From Aphidius gifuensis (Eukaryota; Arthropoda; Insecta; Hymenoptera; Braconidae): a DNA stretch of 64,000 nt. Below the pieces are notes generated by a model that was not told where the DNA came from, did no database searches, and saw only the letters and a list, made by a program, of their open reading frames with translations. Location of the stretch: positions 186,001 through 250,000 of the forward strand of contig NC_057789.1 of NCBI RefSeq assembly GCF_014905175.1, written 5' to 3'. This document shows, in pieces, positions 1-14,128 of this stretch (position 1 is its first letter; each line of letters opens with the position of its first letter). The translations under genes and the position numbers were made by a program.

Positions 1-2400
1 AATTAAGATAGGTATGTATTGTTGATACATTTGAGTAAATAATAAATCAACACTTGAAATAATAAAAATTTTCTTTTAAATGTTATCAGTTGTTGAGCGA
101 TAAATATACGTAAAAAATTATATGCGTATATTTTCCAGTCTTTTGCAATTTGCAATGTATATGAGATAAATTTATTTCTCTAAATTATAGGCTTGTTTAT
201 GTAATTATACACAAAGCATAAGTCATTTGCATTAATGCATTGACATTACATATATATAATATACCTTTAGGTATTTTTTTTTTTCCTACAGTGATAATTT
301 AAATACGATCCTTTCATTCTTGTTTTTTTCGTGAATTTGAGTGGAATTTTGGTAGCTGTATTTTTTTTGGATGAAATAATTAAGATACAACAATATAAAA
401 TCTGGGCCCAAAACTTTTTTAAAGAGGAAAAAAAAAAATCACAACAACTTGTGTCGCAATTTGCAACAGAGTCACGAGGCCAATTTCAAGGATCTGTTGG
501 AGGTTGTGAAATTTCATGTCTTGCATTTTTATTCAACCTTTTTTTTTTTTTTTTTTTTTTGATTTATACATTCTCAGTGTTTAACATGAAGAACAAATTA
601 ATGCAGTGGGTTTTTTGATGACGTTGAAAGGACTCGAAGAAATAGCTCAACAAAATAATAATTAAAAATAATAAAAACAACATCTACAGCATAGTAATTG
701 GGTTATCTATCAAAATATAAAATAGATGATGAAATAAATATTAAAATTGCCTGATAAACAATAAAAAATATATTTACTAAATTTATAAATCTTTCTACGT
801 GATTGATTTCTTAAAAACTTTTGCCTCCATGATTTCTAATTGTATCCGTGACAATAGACCTGCTTTTTAAATTATATAATTTCAATTTTAAAAAAATAAC
901 CGGAAATATATAGTATTTAAAAGTTTATAAATATCTATAAAATCAAAACAACGGAAACATTAATTTCTCAATAAGACAATAAAAAAAAAAACCAGTTTGT
1001 CTTTTTAAACTTTAAATACATAAATACTGTTAATTGATACTTTTAATTGAAAAAAATTTGATGGATTAATAATTGAAATTGAAAAAAAGAAAGGAAGCAT
1101 AATGGTAATAATTTATTTTAAACATAATTAAATAGTAATATATATTTGTGAAAATGTTGGTAATTGATTGAGCAATTTAATAAATTATATAGTTACGATA
1201 TTATATTATATAAAAATATAAATGAAATACATACTTGGTAATTTCTGAGTCAAAGTATAATAGCCAGCTTCCATGCACAATTGAACACAATATAAATTAT
1301 GTTATAAATAATCCAACAACAAAAACACTTTATTTGAAAAAAAATAAATACAAATATATTTGTGTTTTTATATTGATGATGATGATTGTCTATAGATGAT
1401 AGCCGACAAACGTTCGGCTAAACAATGACACAGTCACGAATAAACGTGTTTTTTTTTTTTTTTTATTTTTTTTTTTTTTTGTGACTCCAAAACAATTTAA
1501 TGAAAAAAAAAAACGTGTCACCACCAAATCTATTTTTTTTTTATTTTTTATATTTTATATTTTATCATTACTCTCAATGACAATGATATCACAATGATTT
1601 ACAATGACATACAATAAAAGCTATTGATTGTAATCTGATTTGTGATTATCTGTGTTTGATTTAATCAACAAATGACAGACATTTTTATTAAAATTTATAA
1701 AACGTCATTTGATATTTCAACAATTTAATAGTGATAAAAAAATCAAAATATCACAAAACCCTTTGTACAACAGTCACAAGATGACAATACTGTCTTCATC
1801 ATTAAGATGATAACGCTTTTTAATTTTAAATTTAATTGACTGACTATTAGTAGATTAAAAAAATTTTTATCTATTTGTTTTATGTAAATGAAATATAGAT
1901 AATAAAATAATAATAGAGTAGACAGACGAAAAAAAATAAAAAAAACGTCTGTACCCCCGAAGCTGTTAAGCACGATTAACGTTAAATATTGCATTGGTGG
2001 TTACCACTTTGTATTTTTTCCCTTTCTCTTGTAATACGATAAACTAAACATCGTCAGTGCAGGTAAAGCAAGCAACCAAGTAATATGCTAAACAAATCAC
2101 TCTTCTCTTCTCACAGTATTTAGTTGATACTTCCCCTACTTTTTTAATATATATATATACAATTCTTTTTTGTCCTCATTTTGTTGTATGCGTACAACAC
2201 TGTTTATATTATTACCTGTACTTGTCTTGTCTTGACAAGTGTCTTTCTCTGATACATTAATTAATCATCAATTCATCTTTTTTCATATATACATTTTGTT
2301 TGAAGCAACAACAACAACAGCAGCAACAGCAGTACACAGTATACGAACCGCATGATCTCGTTTATCCTTTCACTTTTTTTTTTTTTTTTAAATTTTATTT

Positions 2401-2435
<35 letters not shown>

Positions 2436-5400
2436 CGCCCCACTAGTAATATTATCTGCAGCTTTAATACCACACTTGAATTTATTGTTAATTTATAAAC
2501 AATTATAAACAATTATTGTCAGTAGTTAATTTTATTTTGAAATTTATTGTTAACTTGTTGTCACAGGTTTTTTTTTTTTATCAATTATTTATTGAATATA
2601 ATAAAATATATTTTGATAAATTTATTGTTATTTTCCAAGTAAAATTATAAATGATAATTTATTTAAAAAATTCAAGTTTAGTGAAATTAAAATGTAAATA
2701 ATATTAATAATTTTTATCGTTACATAGCAATTCCTAATGATTACATAAAAATTCCAAGAATATCAGTCAGAATATCTTGGCAAAAATAATTTGGTGACTG
2801 TGTGCTCATGATGACACATTAAATTTTTTTGAAGATATGTGTCGTCTATTTATCAAACACTGAAATCAGAGCCAAAGATAGGTAAGTGTTGAAAAAAAAA
2901 AAAAATAAAACATGTTATTGTTATCTCAAAGATCCTCAAAAGAAGTAGCATTGCATCTTTAAAAATAGAAATTCAAAATTTAAAAAAAAAAAAAACATTT
3001 TTGAAAGATATTTATTAATGATGTATCAATTGCATTAAATTTAAAATATGTAAATAAACTCTTTTGATAATATTTATTTCTTGCTAACAAAAAATTGACC
3101 GACAAATATGTTTCAAATAAATTCTTTTCCTCATTATCTAATTGTTATCTCAAGCCCCTATGCAAGAAAAAAAAATGTATATATATCTGCAATTATCATT
3201 AATAATAATTGTCGATTAATTGTTGTTTTTATTTTTCAAGGTCAATAAAAAATGATAATGTTTTCATGTATTTCCAACAGGTCACTATTTTCCATCACGC
3301 ATAGATTCATTTTCATTTCGAAACTCCAAAATTCATTAAAAAAACAATAATTTCTAATAAATTATTGTCAGTGATGAGATTAACAAAAAAATAAAAGAAA
3401 AATAATCATGCAATTTGACATGGCATGAGCGATATATATATTCTATACATATAGACAGAAAACATAAATATAAAAAATAATATTTAAAAAAATAATTGCA
3501 TGAACGCATCGACATTTATCTTTATGATAATACCACCTGGTTATTATTTCAATGACAATTGGCATTATCATCGTCATCATCATTGCCAAAGGTGTCATTG
3601 CTGTTCATGTCAATAATCTTGAAATAAAAATTATGTTATTTATGATAGTGCTATCGGCAAAATAATTGAATTCAATATACAAAATATACAAAAACATTAT
3701 TTAAAATAAATATATGCATAACTATTGAGTATGTATTTGCATGTATTTGTATAAGATAAATAATAATTGTTACAAGTTGATTATATAATTTTTACTAGAT
3801 ACAACAACTTATATATATACTTGTATTGAAAATAGGTTCTATTCTTTATTTTATGTACAAAATAATAACTTGGTAGTTATCAGTCAAAGAATGTTGGCAC
3901 GTGGTTGTGAAGGTCACACAAGTACATATTATTTTATTGTAAAATCTTTTGTGTCTTTTTTAAAATATGTTACATATAAAAATTAAAAAAAAAAAGCATA
4001 TTTATTATAAAATGAATACTTTTAATGTCGCAAGTTTTTTAATACAATATAATTAATAATATATGAATTTTTTTAGGGAAGGCAAAGGGAAAGGAAACGA
4101 AAGGAAAAATATTTGTATATATAAATAATTTGAAATAATAATATTCAGAATAAATTATAAAACTACACTAATAAATTTATAAACATTCAAGTGATAATTT
4201 TTTATTTGTCAAATAAATTGATAACTTAAATTATCACAATAAATTGACACATTAATATTTTTAAATTGAAATTTTGGATCTTGTTTTAAACAAAGTATTT
4301 GGGTTCAGTGTTCTTACACTTAAATTAAATAAATAAATAAATAATATCAGATAAAAGAGAGAGAGAATGTTGCGTAAAGTTATTCACATGTACAAGTTTT
4401 AATATTATAAATAAAAATATTAAACATACACACAATGAAAGTTTGTGTCTCACGCAAGTCTCATTTGCTGACGTCATTCTGTTATTATTTTCCATTTCAA
4501 TTTCTACATAGTAAAAATAAGTGAAATTAATTCTTACTATTCTATTATATTATTATTATTATTTTTTATTTTTTGAGTCAAGCCAATTGAAGTTTGTCTT
4601 TGAAAAAAAACTGCATATATAAAAGAAAAAGTGCAAGACCTTGATAATATTATTGCTCCCTTTATTTATGAATTTTTTTTTTTTTTTCATAATTCGACCT
4701 TAAAAGTTGTCTGAATTTTAATAATTTATCAGACGTAATAAATACTATTTTTACTGTGGTTAATATGTGAGCTTAAATATAATAAATAAATATATAATTA
4801 AACGAGTTTTGTTGGAGAGAATGGATTGTAATAATAATTTTTGTCCTCTGTTGATATCAGCCATCAAATGAAACCTTGGTACATCCCTCACATGTTAAGT
4901 CTATACAATTTTTTAATTTCAGACTCGAGTTCATCAGGTTCACCTCGTCTGTACCTTATTATTTATATCAATGAAAATAATTAACAATCCAATAAGATTG
5001 TACAATTGATTAACAAGAAATTTATATAAAATTTAAATTGATGAATCAAATGAACTACGAGGTTTTTTCTTTTATTTATTTATTCATGTAGTGAAACGTG
5101 AATCAAGGTTTTAACAATTCAAGGACGATATCTTTAAGTTTTTTTATTTCACAAAAAAAAATTAAAAGAAACATTTCCGGTTTTAGGACAATATTCTCAT
5201 TTATTTATATTTTTTTTTCTTTTTCAATTAAATATACAAATTGAAGGCTTTTAATTTTTGATTAGCAATATTAACTAGGTCTTGTTTATTCAATACTTAC
5301 TTGCAGCATCGTACTTGATCACCATCATCATCATCATCATCGACATGTTTATTTACAAAAAAAAAAAGGAAAAAACCCTGATCGACATTATAATTATATT

Positions 5401-7178
5401 AAATCCAATGGTCAAGTGAAAAACAATTTTTTGTTCCATTTATAAATTATTGTTTTTTTTTTTTCTTTAATTTTCATAGGTAGGTAAATGAATTATCATA
5501 TGTTTTTATACATACTTATACAATATCACGTTTTCGTGCATTTATCATTACACGTTATAAGTTTTATTTTTTATTTTTTTTAATATTTACTTTTCAGTGC
5601 TTCTATTATTATAATTATTATAAATTATCGTCGATATACATACACAATAATAGCTATACATGGTTTTTTTTTTTTTTTTTAAATCTATAAATATTTACAA
5701 AGCTTGTCTATAAATTTTATTTTTTTTAAATTTTTTATACCTATAGTTGTTTGTTTGTGATATTTTTATTATTATTAATTAAAATTATATCGTGCATCGA
5801 TTATAAATATTCTACAATAATAATAATTAATCGATAACACGTCCCTGGAGTGCAAATTTCATGATAATCAAATAAAAATAAAGATAAAAAATGAAAAATA
5901 AAAGCCAGCAAGTTGCACATTATTTTTTTCATTCATTTAAAGATCAACATAATAATATAAATTATTATTATTGTTTGCGTATAAAAATAATAGCATTTGT
6001 TTGTTTGTTTGTTTGTCTAGTTATCAATGAAACAACAAGTTCATTGGTTGATCAATTAACCAAGTGTCATTGATTTAACTTGTTGTTGTTGTTTTTAAAT
6101 TTATTTCAAAAATGTGTTAACAAAAAAATTTAATAATTATTAATTTATTTATTTATAGGAGACATGAGTCTTGTCAGTCATATAAACTTATCTAGATTAT
6201 GTTAATCACAAGTTAATGACCACACAACATATGAATATGAAAAGTCATGATGATGATAAATTTATCTCAATCTTACATCATCATCATCATCATGATTTTA
6301 AAAATAATAAATAACAAATATTAAATATACTAAATCACAATTAAATACACTAAATTATTATTTGTGATATTCGTTGGATAATTATAATTAATTCATTGCC
6401 ATAATCAACTAAAGCTCCAAATTATTAAATCATTTAATCTTAACTTGAATAATCTCGATGAAAAATAATTCTTTTTTTTTTTTTAATATATATTATTATA
6501 ATAATTGCCAAATATTTTATTATATTATGAAAAGTGAGTATTTTATTCTTTTCATTTGACTTAGCTATTTTCTTTTTCATTGATATGTATTATTTACAAA
6601 TATTTTTAAATACAACAACGTGACGATATTTCTTTTTACATTGCTTGGACGTTAAATTACTTTTTTTCTTTTCTTTTTTTCATTCAATAACCACCATTAA
6701 ATGAAAATACTCATTGGAATGTATGATTAATTTTTTGTAATTTTCATCACGGAATAAATTATTAATTTTGTCGAAATATATTGTTTTGTATTTGAAAAAA
6801 AAAAAAAAATATTCCAACACAGCCTGATTAACAAATAAAATAATAAAAATTTAAATATAGAGATAATAATAATCAAGTAATTCAAAGTTTGTTTTGTACA
6901 AACTGATTCTTGAGTAATGTTTATAACAAAAAATAAAAAAACTATTTATAAAATTTTGTGTCAACCCTGTTTTTGCATTAAATGCAACCAAAATAATAAT
7001 AATAATAATAAAAAAAATAATAACAATGATAAATATTAATGTAATCAATTGAATGATTTTTAAATAAATTTTTCTTTTCATATTTTAAAATAAAATAAAA
7101 ACTAATGGTATTTGGAAGTTGACAATTTGTTAAAGTATATCAATTATAAAATAATAATTAATAATAATTAAAAATAAT
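1..7178. other. gene-poor AT-rich stretch
   Basis: No coding region is supported on either strand. The stretch holds poly-A and poly-T runs, a TTTA microsatellite near 2397-2434, CAT/ATG triplet repeats near 5320-5340 and 6275-6295, and a small inverted repeat at 1920-1955 (CAGACG / CGTCTG around an A-rich loop). Open frames at 331-618, 1743-1994 and 6851-7081 are rich in Phe, Ile and Lys, as expected from chance translation of AT-rich DNA. A good minus-strand donor (CAA then GTAAGT) near 5302 follows a short Met/Asp-repeat frame, but no partner exon was found. Confidence 0.6.
2397..2434. repeat. (TTTA)n microsatellite
   Basis: About nine tandem copies of a TTTA unit, seen directly. Similar tracts of the same unit occur at about 14527-14562, 16068-16090, 12588-12607 and 17632-17656, so this is the commonest tetranucleotide repeat in the window. 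Confidence 0.9.
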
Positions 7179-7982
7179 TTATTCTTCATTGCTGGATAAC
7201 TGTTGTTTTTCAAGTGAATCACATTCAGCAAGTGCTTCACCGCATCTTGGAGGAAATTCATCAATCGAAAGACTCTCAGCAATTTCTCCAGAGTCAATGC
7301 TGTCAAAATAAGGATTTTGCCATGCTGAATTTGGTCTAAATCTTCGTGTTGGTGAGCCAATGATAAATTCAATTTTTGTTGAGCCAGTTAATGATGTGTT
7401 GTCTTGATTTAATGAATCAAGATACAATGACACATCACTTTGATGATAGTCATCGATTGTCGAAGAACACCAAGAACTTGGAGGATCAGTCATTGCCTGA
7501 AATATATAGTTGATATATTATTACATTAAATTATCCACCATATTATATTGTCAAAATTATGAATGAATTTGTTTTGTTATTTATTGTTATTATTATTATT
7601 ATTTTTTTTTTATAATTGTTTCTGTATACTGTCTGTCATTCATAATGGTTGTGATGATGATAAATGAAAATAGTAAATAAATAAAATTAATTTAATAACA
7701 ATTTAAAAGTAATTATAATAATAATTTGTATTTTTTAGTAAGTTGTCATGCACATGCTTGTATTAGAAATATTTTTTTTTATTTAATAAAATTAAAAAAT
7801 AATGATGTAATATATGTAACTACCGCACTACGGGAACTTTGAATGGGAAACAGGACTGTAGATAATAAATAAATAAATAAATAATAAATAATAAAATTAA
7901 AAAAGCTTCGTAAGCAAATGATAATTAACAAAAAAGCACAACTTACGACAGATTGACGGACGCGAGAAGGGGCCAATGGCAT
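7179..7982 (-). CDS. small hypothetical protein with optional 32-nt exon
   Basis: The main exon is 7179-7496, following a TTTCAG acceptor. Read from its own ATG (7493) it encodes 104 residues starting MTDPPSSWCSSTIDD. The sequence is acidic, Ser-rich and without membrane segments or a domain I recognise. An upstream exon ends at 7947 with a GTAAGT donor and carries an ATG at 7982 giving MPLAPSRVRQSV in phase 0. Joined directly to 7496 it extends the protein in frame to 117 residues. Between them lies a possible 32-nt exon (7824-7855) with good splice sites. Including it breaks the longer frame and would leave the internal ATG as the start. The first exon region is relatively GC-rich and may sit close to the promoter, just downstream of the coiled-coil gene. 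A second possible donor lies at about 8012 (GTGAGT). Confidence 0.5.
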
Positions 7983-8029
7983 TATTGACGACCAGAGGAA
8001 TGGACTCACGCTCGCCGGCGTTCCAGTTC

Positions 8030-8682
8030 AGATTCAATTCAATAGTAGTTGATTCATTATATTTTTTTTTTCGTATTATTCATTTCATTTGTTAATTACA
8101 AAAAGAAAGAAAAAAAAAAAAACAATTTCTTTTTTTTCTGGGACAGTCAAAAATATTGTCTTTGTTATTAATTTTTTTCAAGAGATAAGAGACATGGAAA
8201 TACTCATATGAGTGTATCAAGGGAATGGAAAAAAAAAAAAAAAGAAAAGATTTTATTTCGATTGAGCAAAATTATTTTGAATAATGAAAAATAAAAAACA
8301 AAAAGCAGATATAATATTGAAATGACATTAAATGAAAATAAATTAATAATTATTCATTGTGCAAATAAAAAATAAACCCAAAGTATATATAATATTTATA
8401 AACAAAAGAGCGTTGAGATGTTTAAAACAATTAACAAAAATAAAATAAATGTTAGTCCTCCCTCCCTTCCCATATCTTTATCCAATTAATAAACAAATAA
8501 ATAAATAAATAAATAAATAATTAAATAAAATGTATCGTCAAATAATTAAGTTGCAGTCTAGAGTGTGTGGAATCAGTCCCTAACAAACCACGTGCCTCAC
8601 AATATTAGGCTTTTCATTATTAGCTTTTTTTTTTCTTCTTTTTTTTAACAACAACAAATATATGTATATTTTCATTTGAGCT
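8030..8682. other. intergenic region / 3' UTR
   Basis: This region lies between the start of the small gene and the stop of the coiled-coil gene, both on the minus strand. It holds poly-A and poly-T runs, AATAAA-type sequence on the minus strand near 8260-8270 that could serve as a polyadenylation signal for the upstream gene, and an AAAT repeat near 8493-8520. No coding exon is seen. Confidence 0.5.
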
Positions 8683-11417
8683 TTACTTCATCCAATTTGT
8701 CCAAAAGGAGAGTTTTGCTGGTCGTACCTTGCCAGTCGTGTCGTTTGTATCAACAGAAGTCCGTGCCAAACTTTGAGAACGTCGAGCTGGTGCAAGTGGT
8801 CTTTTTGATGTTGTGCTATTACTATTATTATTATTATTTATATTATTATTAAGAGTAGTAGTAGTAGTAGTAGTACTTGTTGGTGGTGTCCAACAATTTA
8901 ATGGACTATTTAAATTTTGTTGTTGTTGTTGTTGTTGTTGTTGATTGTTACTATTATGATTATTAGCTGATTCAAGTGAATCTCTGGCACGTGATAATGA
9001 CGATGATTTATTTAAAGAACTACGAAATGAAGATTTATTTAAAGATTCACGATTATTGTTGTCCTTGCTGGTAGTTGTATTTTTGGGTAAACTTTTATTT
9101 AGTGATTCACGTGATGAATCTCGTGTTTTAGTTAGTGATGATGATGATTTATTGCCAGTAATACTGTCACGACTTGAGTCTCTTGGTGGTCTTGTTGTCA
9201 ATGATTTAAGACTTTTCAATGATTCACGACAATCTGTTTTTGTTGTATTAATAATGTTACTAGGTGGTTTTGGTGCTGTTGATTTTGTAACACCAGGTAA
9301 AGGTATACGACTTGGTGGTCTACGTCTTGGTGATGGTTTAACTTCAATTTGACTATTATTAATAATATTAATATTATTATTATTATTATTATTTGAATTA
9401 ACATGTTCATGATCACGAGCAGATTCAGTACTACTTCCTTGTTCTAAACATCTTGATGTATTGTCAATTTCTAATAAATCACCACCACCACCACCATCTG
9501 GATCATGTTCAGTTGGTGTTCGTTGTTGTAGTTTTTCTAAAACACGTACACGTGCTCGTGTACCTTCTAATTCTATATTTCTTTCTTCAAGCTGTAAACA
9601 ATATAAAATATTAAATTTATTTAAAAAAAAAAAAATAATATATTTAATTAATTTATTATTAATTTATTAAATTTATTACCTGAAATCGTAAATCATCATT
9701 TTCTTCTCTAGTTTTGTCCAATTTATCAGACAATTTGTCAGTACTTTTTTCAATCTCATTTAATCTCATTTGTAGGCACTGCAAAATATTGATAATATAT
9801 TAAAATTAATTTGAATAAAATAAAATAAAATAAAATATTTTGTAGTACAAGTACCTGATTGTGGACGGTTGTCGTTATGAGATGTCGTTGAAGTTCAAAT
9901 GGTGAACGTTCTTTTAAAATTGCAGCAATTTTATGTGAATCAATATTTTTAACATTAGTAAGTCTTGTTGGTGAAATGAGAATTGAATCAAGAGCACCTA
10001 ATCGTAATCTTCTTTCTTGTGCAGCACATACTGGATCAATATCATCAAATTCTGACTGTACAATGACATTACCATTTTCAATTAGTACATTTTTTTCAAT
10101 TGTTCTAGTACGAAATCTATTTTTATTTGATTTAATATTATTAACTGAATCAAAGGCCGCTGTTTTATTTCTTAATCTATTTGAGTGTTTTGGTGATGAT
10201 ATAGGTGTTGAGCTAATAATTGTTATTGATTTTTTTTGTTTAGTAACTGTATCGTCATCATCATCATCATTATGATTATCATCTTGTTGATTTAATTTAT
10301 TTATTAAACGATTTTCAAGACTATTTTTAATTTCAGTTAAAGCTGCCAATTCAATTTGTAATTGTTGTGCTTTAACTCTACTTGATATTGTTTCAGCTTC
10401 AAGTTCAATAACTCTATCAAGTAATTGTTTTTTTTCACGTTTTAATATTGTCAACTCGTGACAATTGTCATTACTATTATTATTAATATTACAATTACAA
10501 TTAAAATTATTACTATTATTACTATTTGACTCTTCATCATCATCATCATCATCATCAGTTACTTTTTTAATAGCTTCTAAAATATCACCAGCAAGACCAA
10601 TTTCATTTGGTGCAACACTCTCTAATTTTCCCTGTAATGATTCAACTTCTTCTCTTAATTTAACACCTTTACGATGTATAACATCAAGTAAATTCCATAA
10701 TTCATCTTCAGCTTCATCTAATATAGGTTTTGGACTTGTTGGTCTTATTGGTGTTGATTGTATTGCTGTTGATGCTGAATCTTTTGATGATGTTTCAGTA
10801 CTAAAACCAGAATCTTGAACAGTTGCACTATTTTTACTACCACCACTGTGTGAATTACTTCTACTTCTTGGTAATGATGATGCTGATGATTCAGCATCAC
10901 GTGGTACAATACGTCTTCGTATTTTTCCTGGTTCCCATTCACCAATTCTACGATGATGCTGATGCTGATGATGATTATGATGCTGATGTTGATGTTGATG
11001 ATGAATATTTGATGATGGACTTGATAATGGTAATGGCATATGGGAATTTGAACTTTGATTTGATGATGATGTTGTTGTTACGGAACAAGCGACCGATACC
11101 GTTGACGAACCAGCCATCTTGTGCCTGAGGTTTGGGAATGTCTCGATAACGAGGTCCCGAAATTCAAGTAATGCACCGACCTCATTCTGTAATTCTTGAA
11201 GTGCAACCAATGACTTGGCTTGCTCACTTATCAAATAGTGAAATGGTCCTGGTCGTAGTGGCATACAATCCATGCCAGTTACTCCCTCGTCGTTACTCAC
11301 TACAACTACACCACCATCAACATCAACATCGCCATCAACATCAACATCAACATCAACTCCACTGCTGCTGCCACCACCACCACCATCAATTTGTTCCTCC
11401 GGTTCACTGCTACACTC
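8683..11417 (-). CDS. large coiled-coil, Ser/Asn-rich protein (5'-partial)
   Basis: Three exons join in phase 0: 9855-11417, 9680-9778 and 8683-9591, ending in TAA at 8683-8685. They give 856 residues with no start yet assigned. Order along the protein: an acidic Gly/Val/Asp-repeat start; a well-formed block with RPGPFHYLISEQ and VGALLEFRDLVIETF; Ser-rich and His/Gln-repeat linkers; a predicted helical block (ELWNLLDVIHRKGVKLREEV); an Asp/Asn tract; two coiled-coil stretches (LKREKKQLLDRVIELEAE and onward, then a second one in the 33-codon exon and the start of the last); and a basic, Ser/Arg-rich tail with repeated RDSSRESLNKS-like units and a poly-Gln run. The architecture suggests a cytoskeletal or scaffold protein. 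I do not recognise the family. The acceptor at 11418 shows that at least one exon lies upstream. Confidence 0.8.
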
Positions 11418-12234
11418 CTGAAATCATCATCAATATATATTTTAATTTTATTATCCAGCTGTGTAAATTTAATGAGACTTTAAAGATTGATAAAAAAAAT
11501 TAAAAATATATTGTAGACATTTACTGATAAAAATAAAGAAAGTTGCATCATCTCTAAATTATATATTATTTTTTAAAGATATAAAATAATAATAATGAGG
11601 AAGTAACAACAGGAATCAGAGTATTCAGTCAACTGTTGCGATTTACATTGAACCATATATTTTTTTTTTTTTATTATATTATATTTATATCTATACAAAT
11701 TATTATTATTATTGTTATTATTATAAGAAAGGAGTAGATTTTTTTATTGTATAATTTAGATAGATGCATCATCATCATCATCATCATCTTCAAATGAGGC
11801 TCATCATCATAAATATATAATTGTAAAATAAATGCGAGTAAAAGTCGAAAAAGTAATTAAATTAATAATAACTTGAACACGCGATCTACACAATTTAATT
11901 ATTTTAAAAGAATTTTTTTTTTTTTGTTTAGTTTTAATTTCAATTTTATATTTTTTTTAAAATGTTAAACAAATAAAATGAGCAATATGCAATGTTATTT
12001 CGTGGTATATTGTACAAGTAAAAGTATCAAGTATACGTGTGTGTGTGTGTTAAAAATATTTAATTACTTTTCTAGCATGAGAGAGATAAAGAAAGAGAAT
12101 ACTCAAATTTCTCAATTGCTTAGAAAGTTGTGTTCTTGACCGAATTTGAAATGTGCAGCTGATGATGATGATGATGATGGTGATGATGTAGAGACAAATT
12201 TGATAATGTTAAAATAAAAAAAGTTTCGACTTAC

Positions 12235-12309
12235 AACAATTGTTGTAAAACTAAAGGGATGATCATCATGGTCATGATGATGATGCACAAGTATTTTGAG
12301 CATAAACAT
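12235..12309 (-). CDS. possible first coding exon of the coiled-coil gene
   Basis: This is a 25-codon frame from ATG at 12309 (Met-Phe-Met-Leu-Lys-Ile, then a His/Asp run) to a GTAAGT donor. It ends in phase 0, matching the acceptor at 11418 of the coiled-coil gene, and the ATG has A at -3. Against it: the sequence is a simple CAT-type repeat, and another donor-like site (AAG then GTATTT) lies just upstream near 12334. It could also be a noncoding leader exon or chance. Confidence 0.25.
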
Positions 12310-13507
12310 GTTCTAAAGTTACAAGTAAATACCTTGAATATTTTTTCAAAGGCAAATTTTCTCTCTCTATAAGTTTTAAATTATTTTCAACAGCATTCTT
12401 GCAAGCATCCAAGTATAAAAAGACTTTTCATTGTTTCAGCCAGTTTACCTTCTTGAAGGACTGACTCTTTCAGACATAAAAATAAAGGATTATATATAAA
12501 TAAAAAATAAAAACCATAAATACTTGTATGGCAATAAGGCGTCGAGTTACGAGTCCGGTTTCAATGTGACTCTATAGATACTATACTATTTATTTATTTA
12601 TTTATTTACATGTAAAAACATAAACATTATTTGATAAATGTCCTTTGTAACATGTATATATATATTTTATTGTTATTGATAATTTACTATCGATCAATAT
12701 ATTTTTTTTTTTTTTTTGATATATTGGCCTCATTCATTATGACATAATGAATAATATATTATTTTCACATGAATCATTTGATGATGATGATTATCTATTA
12801 TTTTATAAATAAATACATAATATAATTATTACTTTTTAAAAATTATTACACACCTTGTTTGATAAATTTTAATTTCAATACAAGTCATATATAAAAGTGC
12901 AATAATAGGTCTATCACATCCATCAACAATAATAATAACCAACTCTCGATGTCAAAATATCAATATCTAATATATTAAATATGTTTCTCTTTTTTTTCAT
13001 GTCTGTATAGTGAAGCACCAAGATAAGATAAATACAACTTCATAGATAAATAATAATAATAATAATAATAATTTGCATGTGATGGTAATGTTGAATGATC
13101 ATATAAGGAATGAGCCTTTGCTTCCAAGGGTAGACGAGTATAAATTGTATATATTTAATGCACTTGCACTGACTCTCTTTTAAATATAAATGTTGAGATG
13201 TTTAAAAAATAAAAAAATAAAAAATCCTGCCCGCCTTCACATATATAATATATATTCCTTCATGTATTTCAACCTGATATAATGCTGGAACATATTTTTA
13301 TTTTTTAAATGGCTATTTTACATTTGTGATAATTAATTAATTTATATACCTATTTAAAAGCAAGATGATTATATAATATCAAATGATTTATCATTCATTC
13401 ATTCAGACAGCCAAACAATCAAATAAATAAATAGACAAATAGACAAATAGACAGACGACCAAAGCAGGATGATGTTACGTTAGGTGTGTCTCATTTCCGT
13501 TGGGAAA

Positions 13508-13534
13508 GTGACACACACACACACACACACACAC
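13508..13534. repeat. (AC)n dinucleotide repeat
   Basis: A run of about a dozen AC dinucleotides, seen directly. Shorter GT or GA runs occur at 12038-12050, 31752-31768, 34388-34402, 30911-30930 and 34427-34438. Confidence 0.85.
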
Positions 13535-14092
13535 TGACTTGTATTTATTTTATTATTAGGTATTTGCTTTCACCACATGTGTTACACGCTTATTTTTTAT
13601 TTTTTTTCAACTTAGTAATATAAAAAAAAAAAAAAATCACAAGTTTAAAAATATTATATTAAAATTAATAAATGTTTGGGTAATCGTGCGTGGTTTCATT
13701 GACGATTATTTATCTTTATTTCAAGTAACAATGAAAATGTTTGATAATGATAATGATGATGATGATAATGTGCATGGGATGGGTACGTGATAAAATAAAC
13801 GGAAATGAATCCTTTATTGTGATTCCAAGTACAAACAATCGATATGATTTTTTTTTATTTTCATTTAAAATTTTTTTTAATTCGTGACTTCCGATATTAA
13901 TATTGTTATTAATTTGTCATTGTTTATTATAAAATATTTTGTCAAATTTTAAATATACTAGATATATTTCAAAAGTCAAAATAACAGTGGGTAGTATATT
14001 TATCCATGTAAAAAAACCAAGTACAGTCATTATTCTAATAATGATTCAACGTGGGACTGAAAAAGGTGGGTGCATTGAACCTATAAACATCA

Positions 14093-14128
14093 GGGAGATC
14101 TTTAAGTTATGGGGGATCTTTAAGTTTA
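14093..14128. repeat. 18-bp imperfect tandem duplication
   Basis: Two adjacent copies of a GGGRGATCTTTAAGTT-type unit (14093-14110 and 14111-14128) with a few mismatches. They lie in a slightly less AT-rich patch (14040-14125). There is no open frame or element end that would name the source. Confidence 0.6.

Noticed and set aside
292..650. Possible plus-strand 3' exons at the window start
   Set aside because: Polypyrimidine-AG acceptors occur at 291 and near 580, and short protein-like pieces follow, but no donor pairs with matching phase and the 95-codon frame is dominated by Phe, Lys and Ile. Chance is as likely.
10465..11503. Plus-strand open frames opposite the coiled-coil gene (for example 10465-10818 and 11171-11503)
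   Set aside because: They mirror repetitive Asn, Asp and His codons of the minus-strand gene and have no splice or start context of their own.
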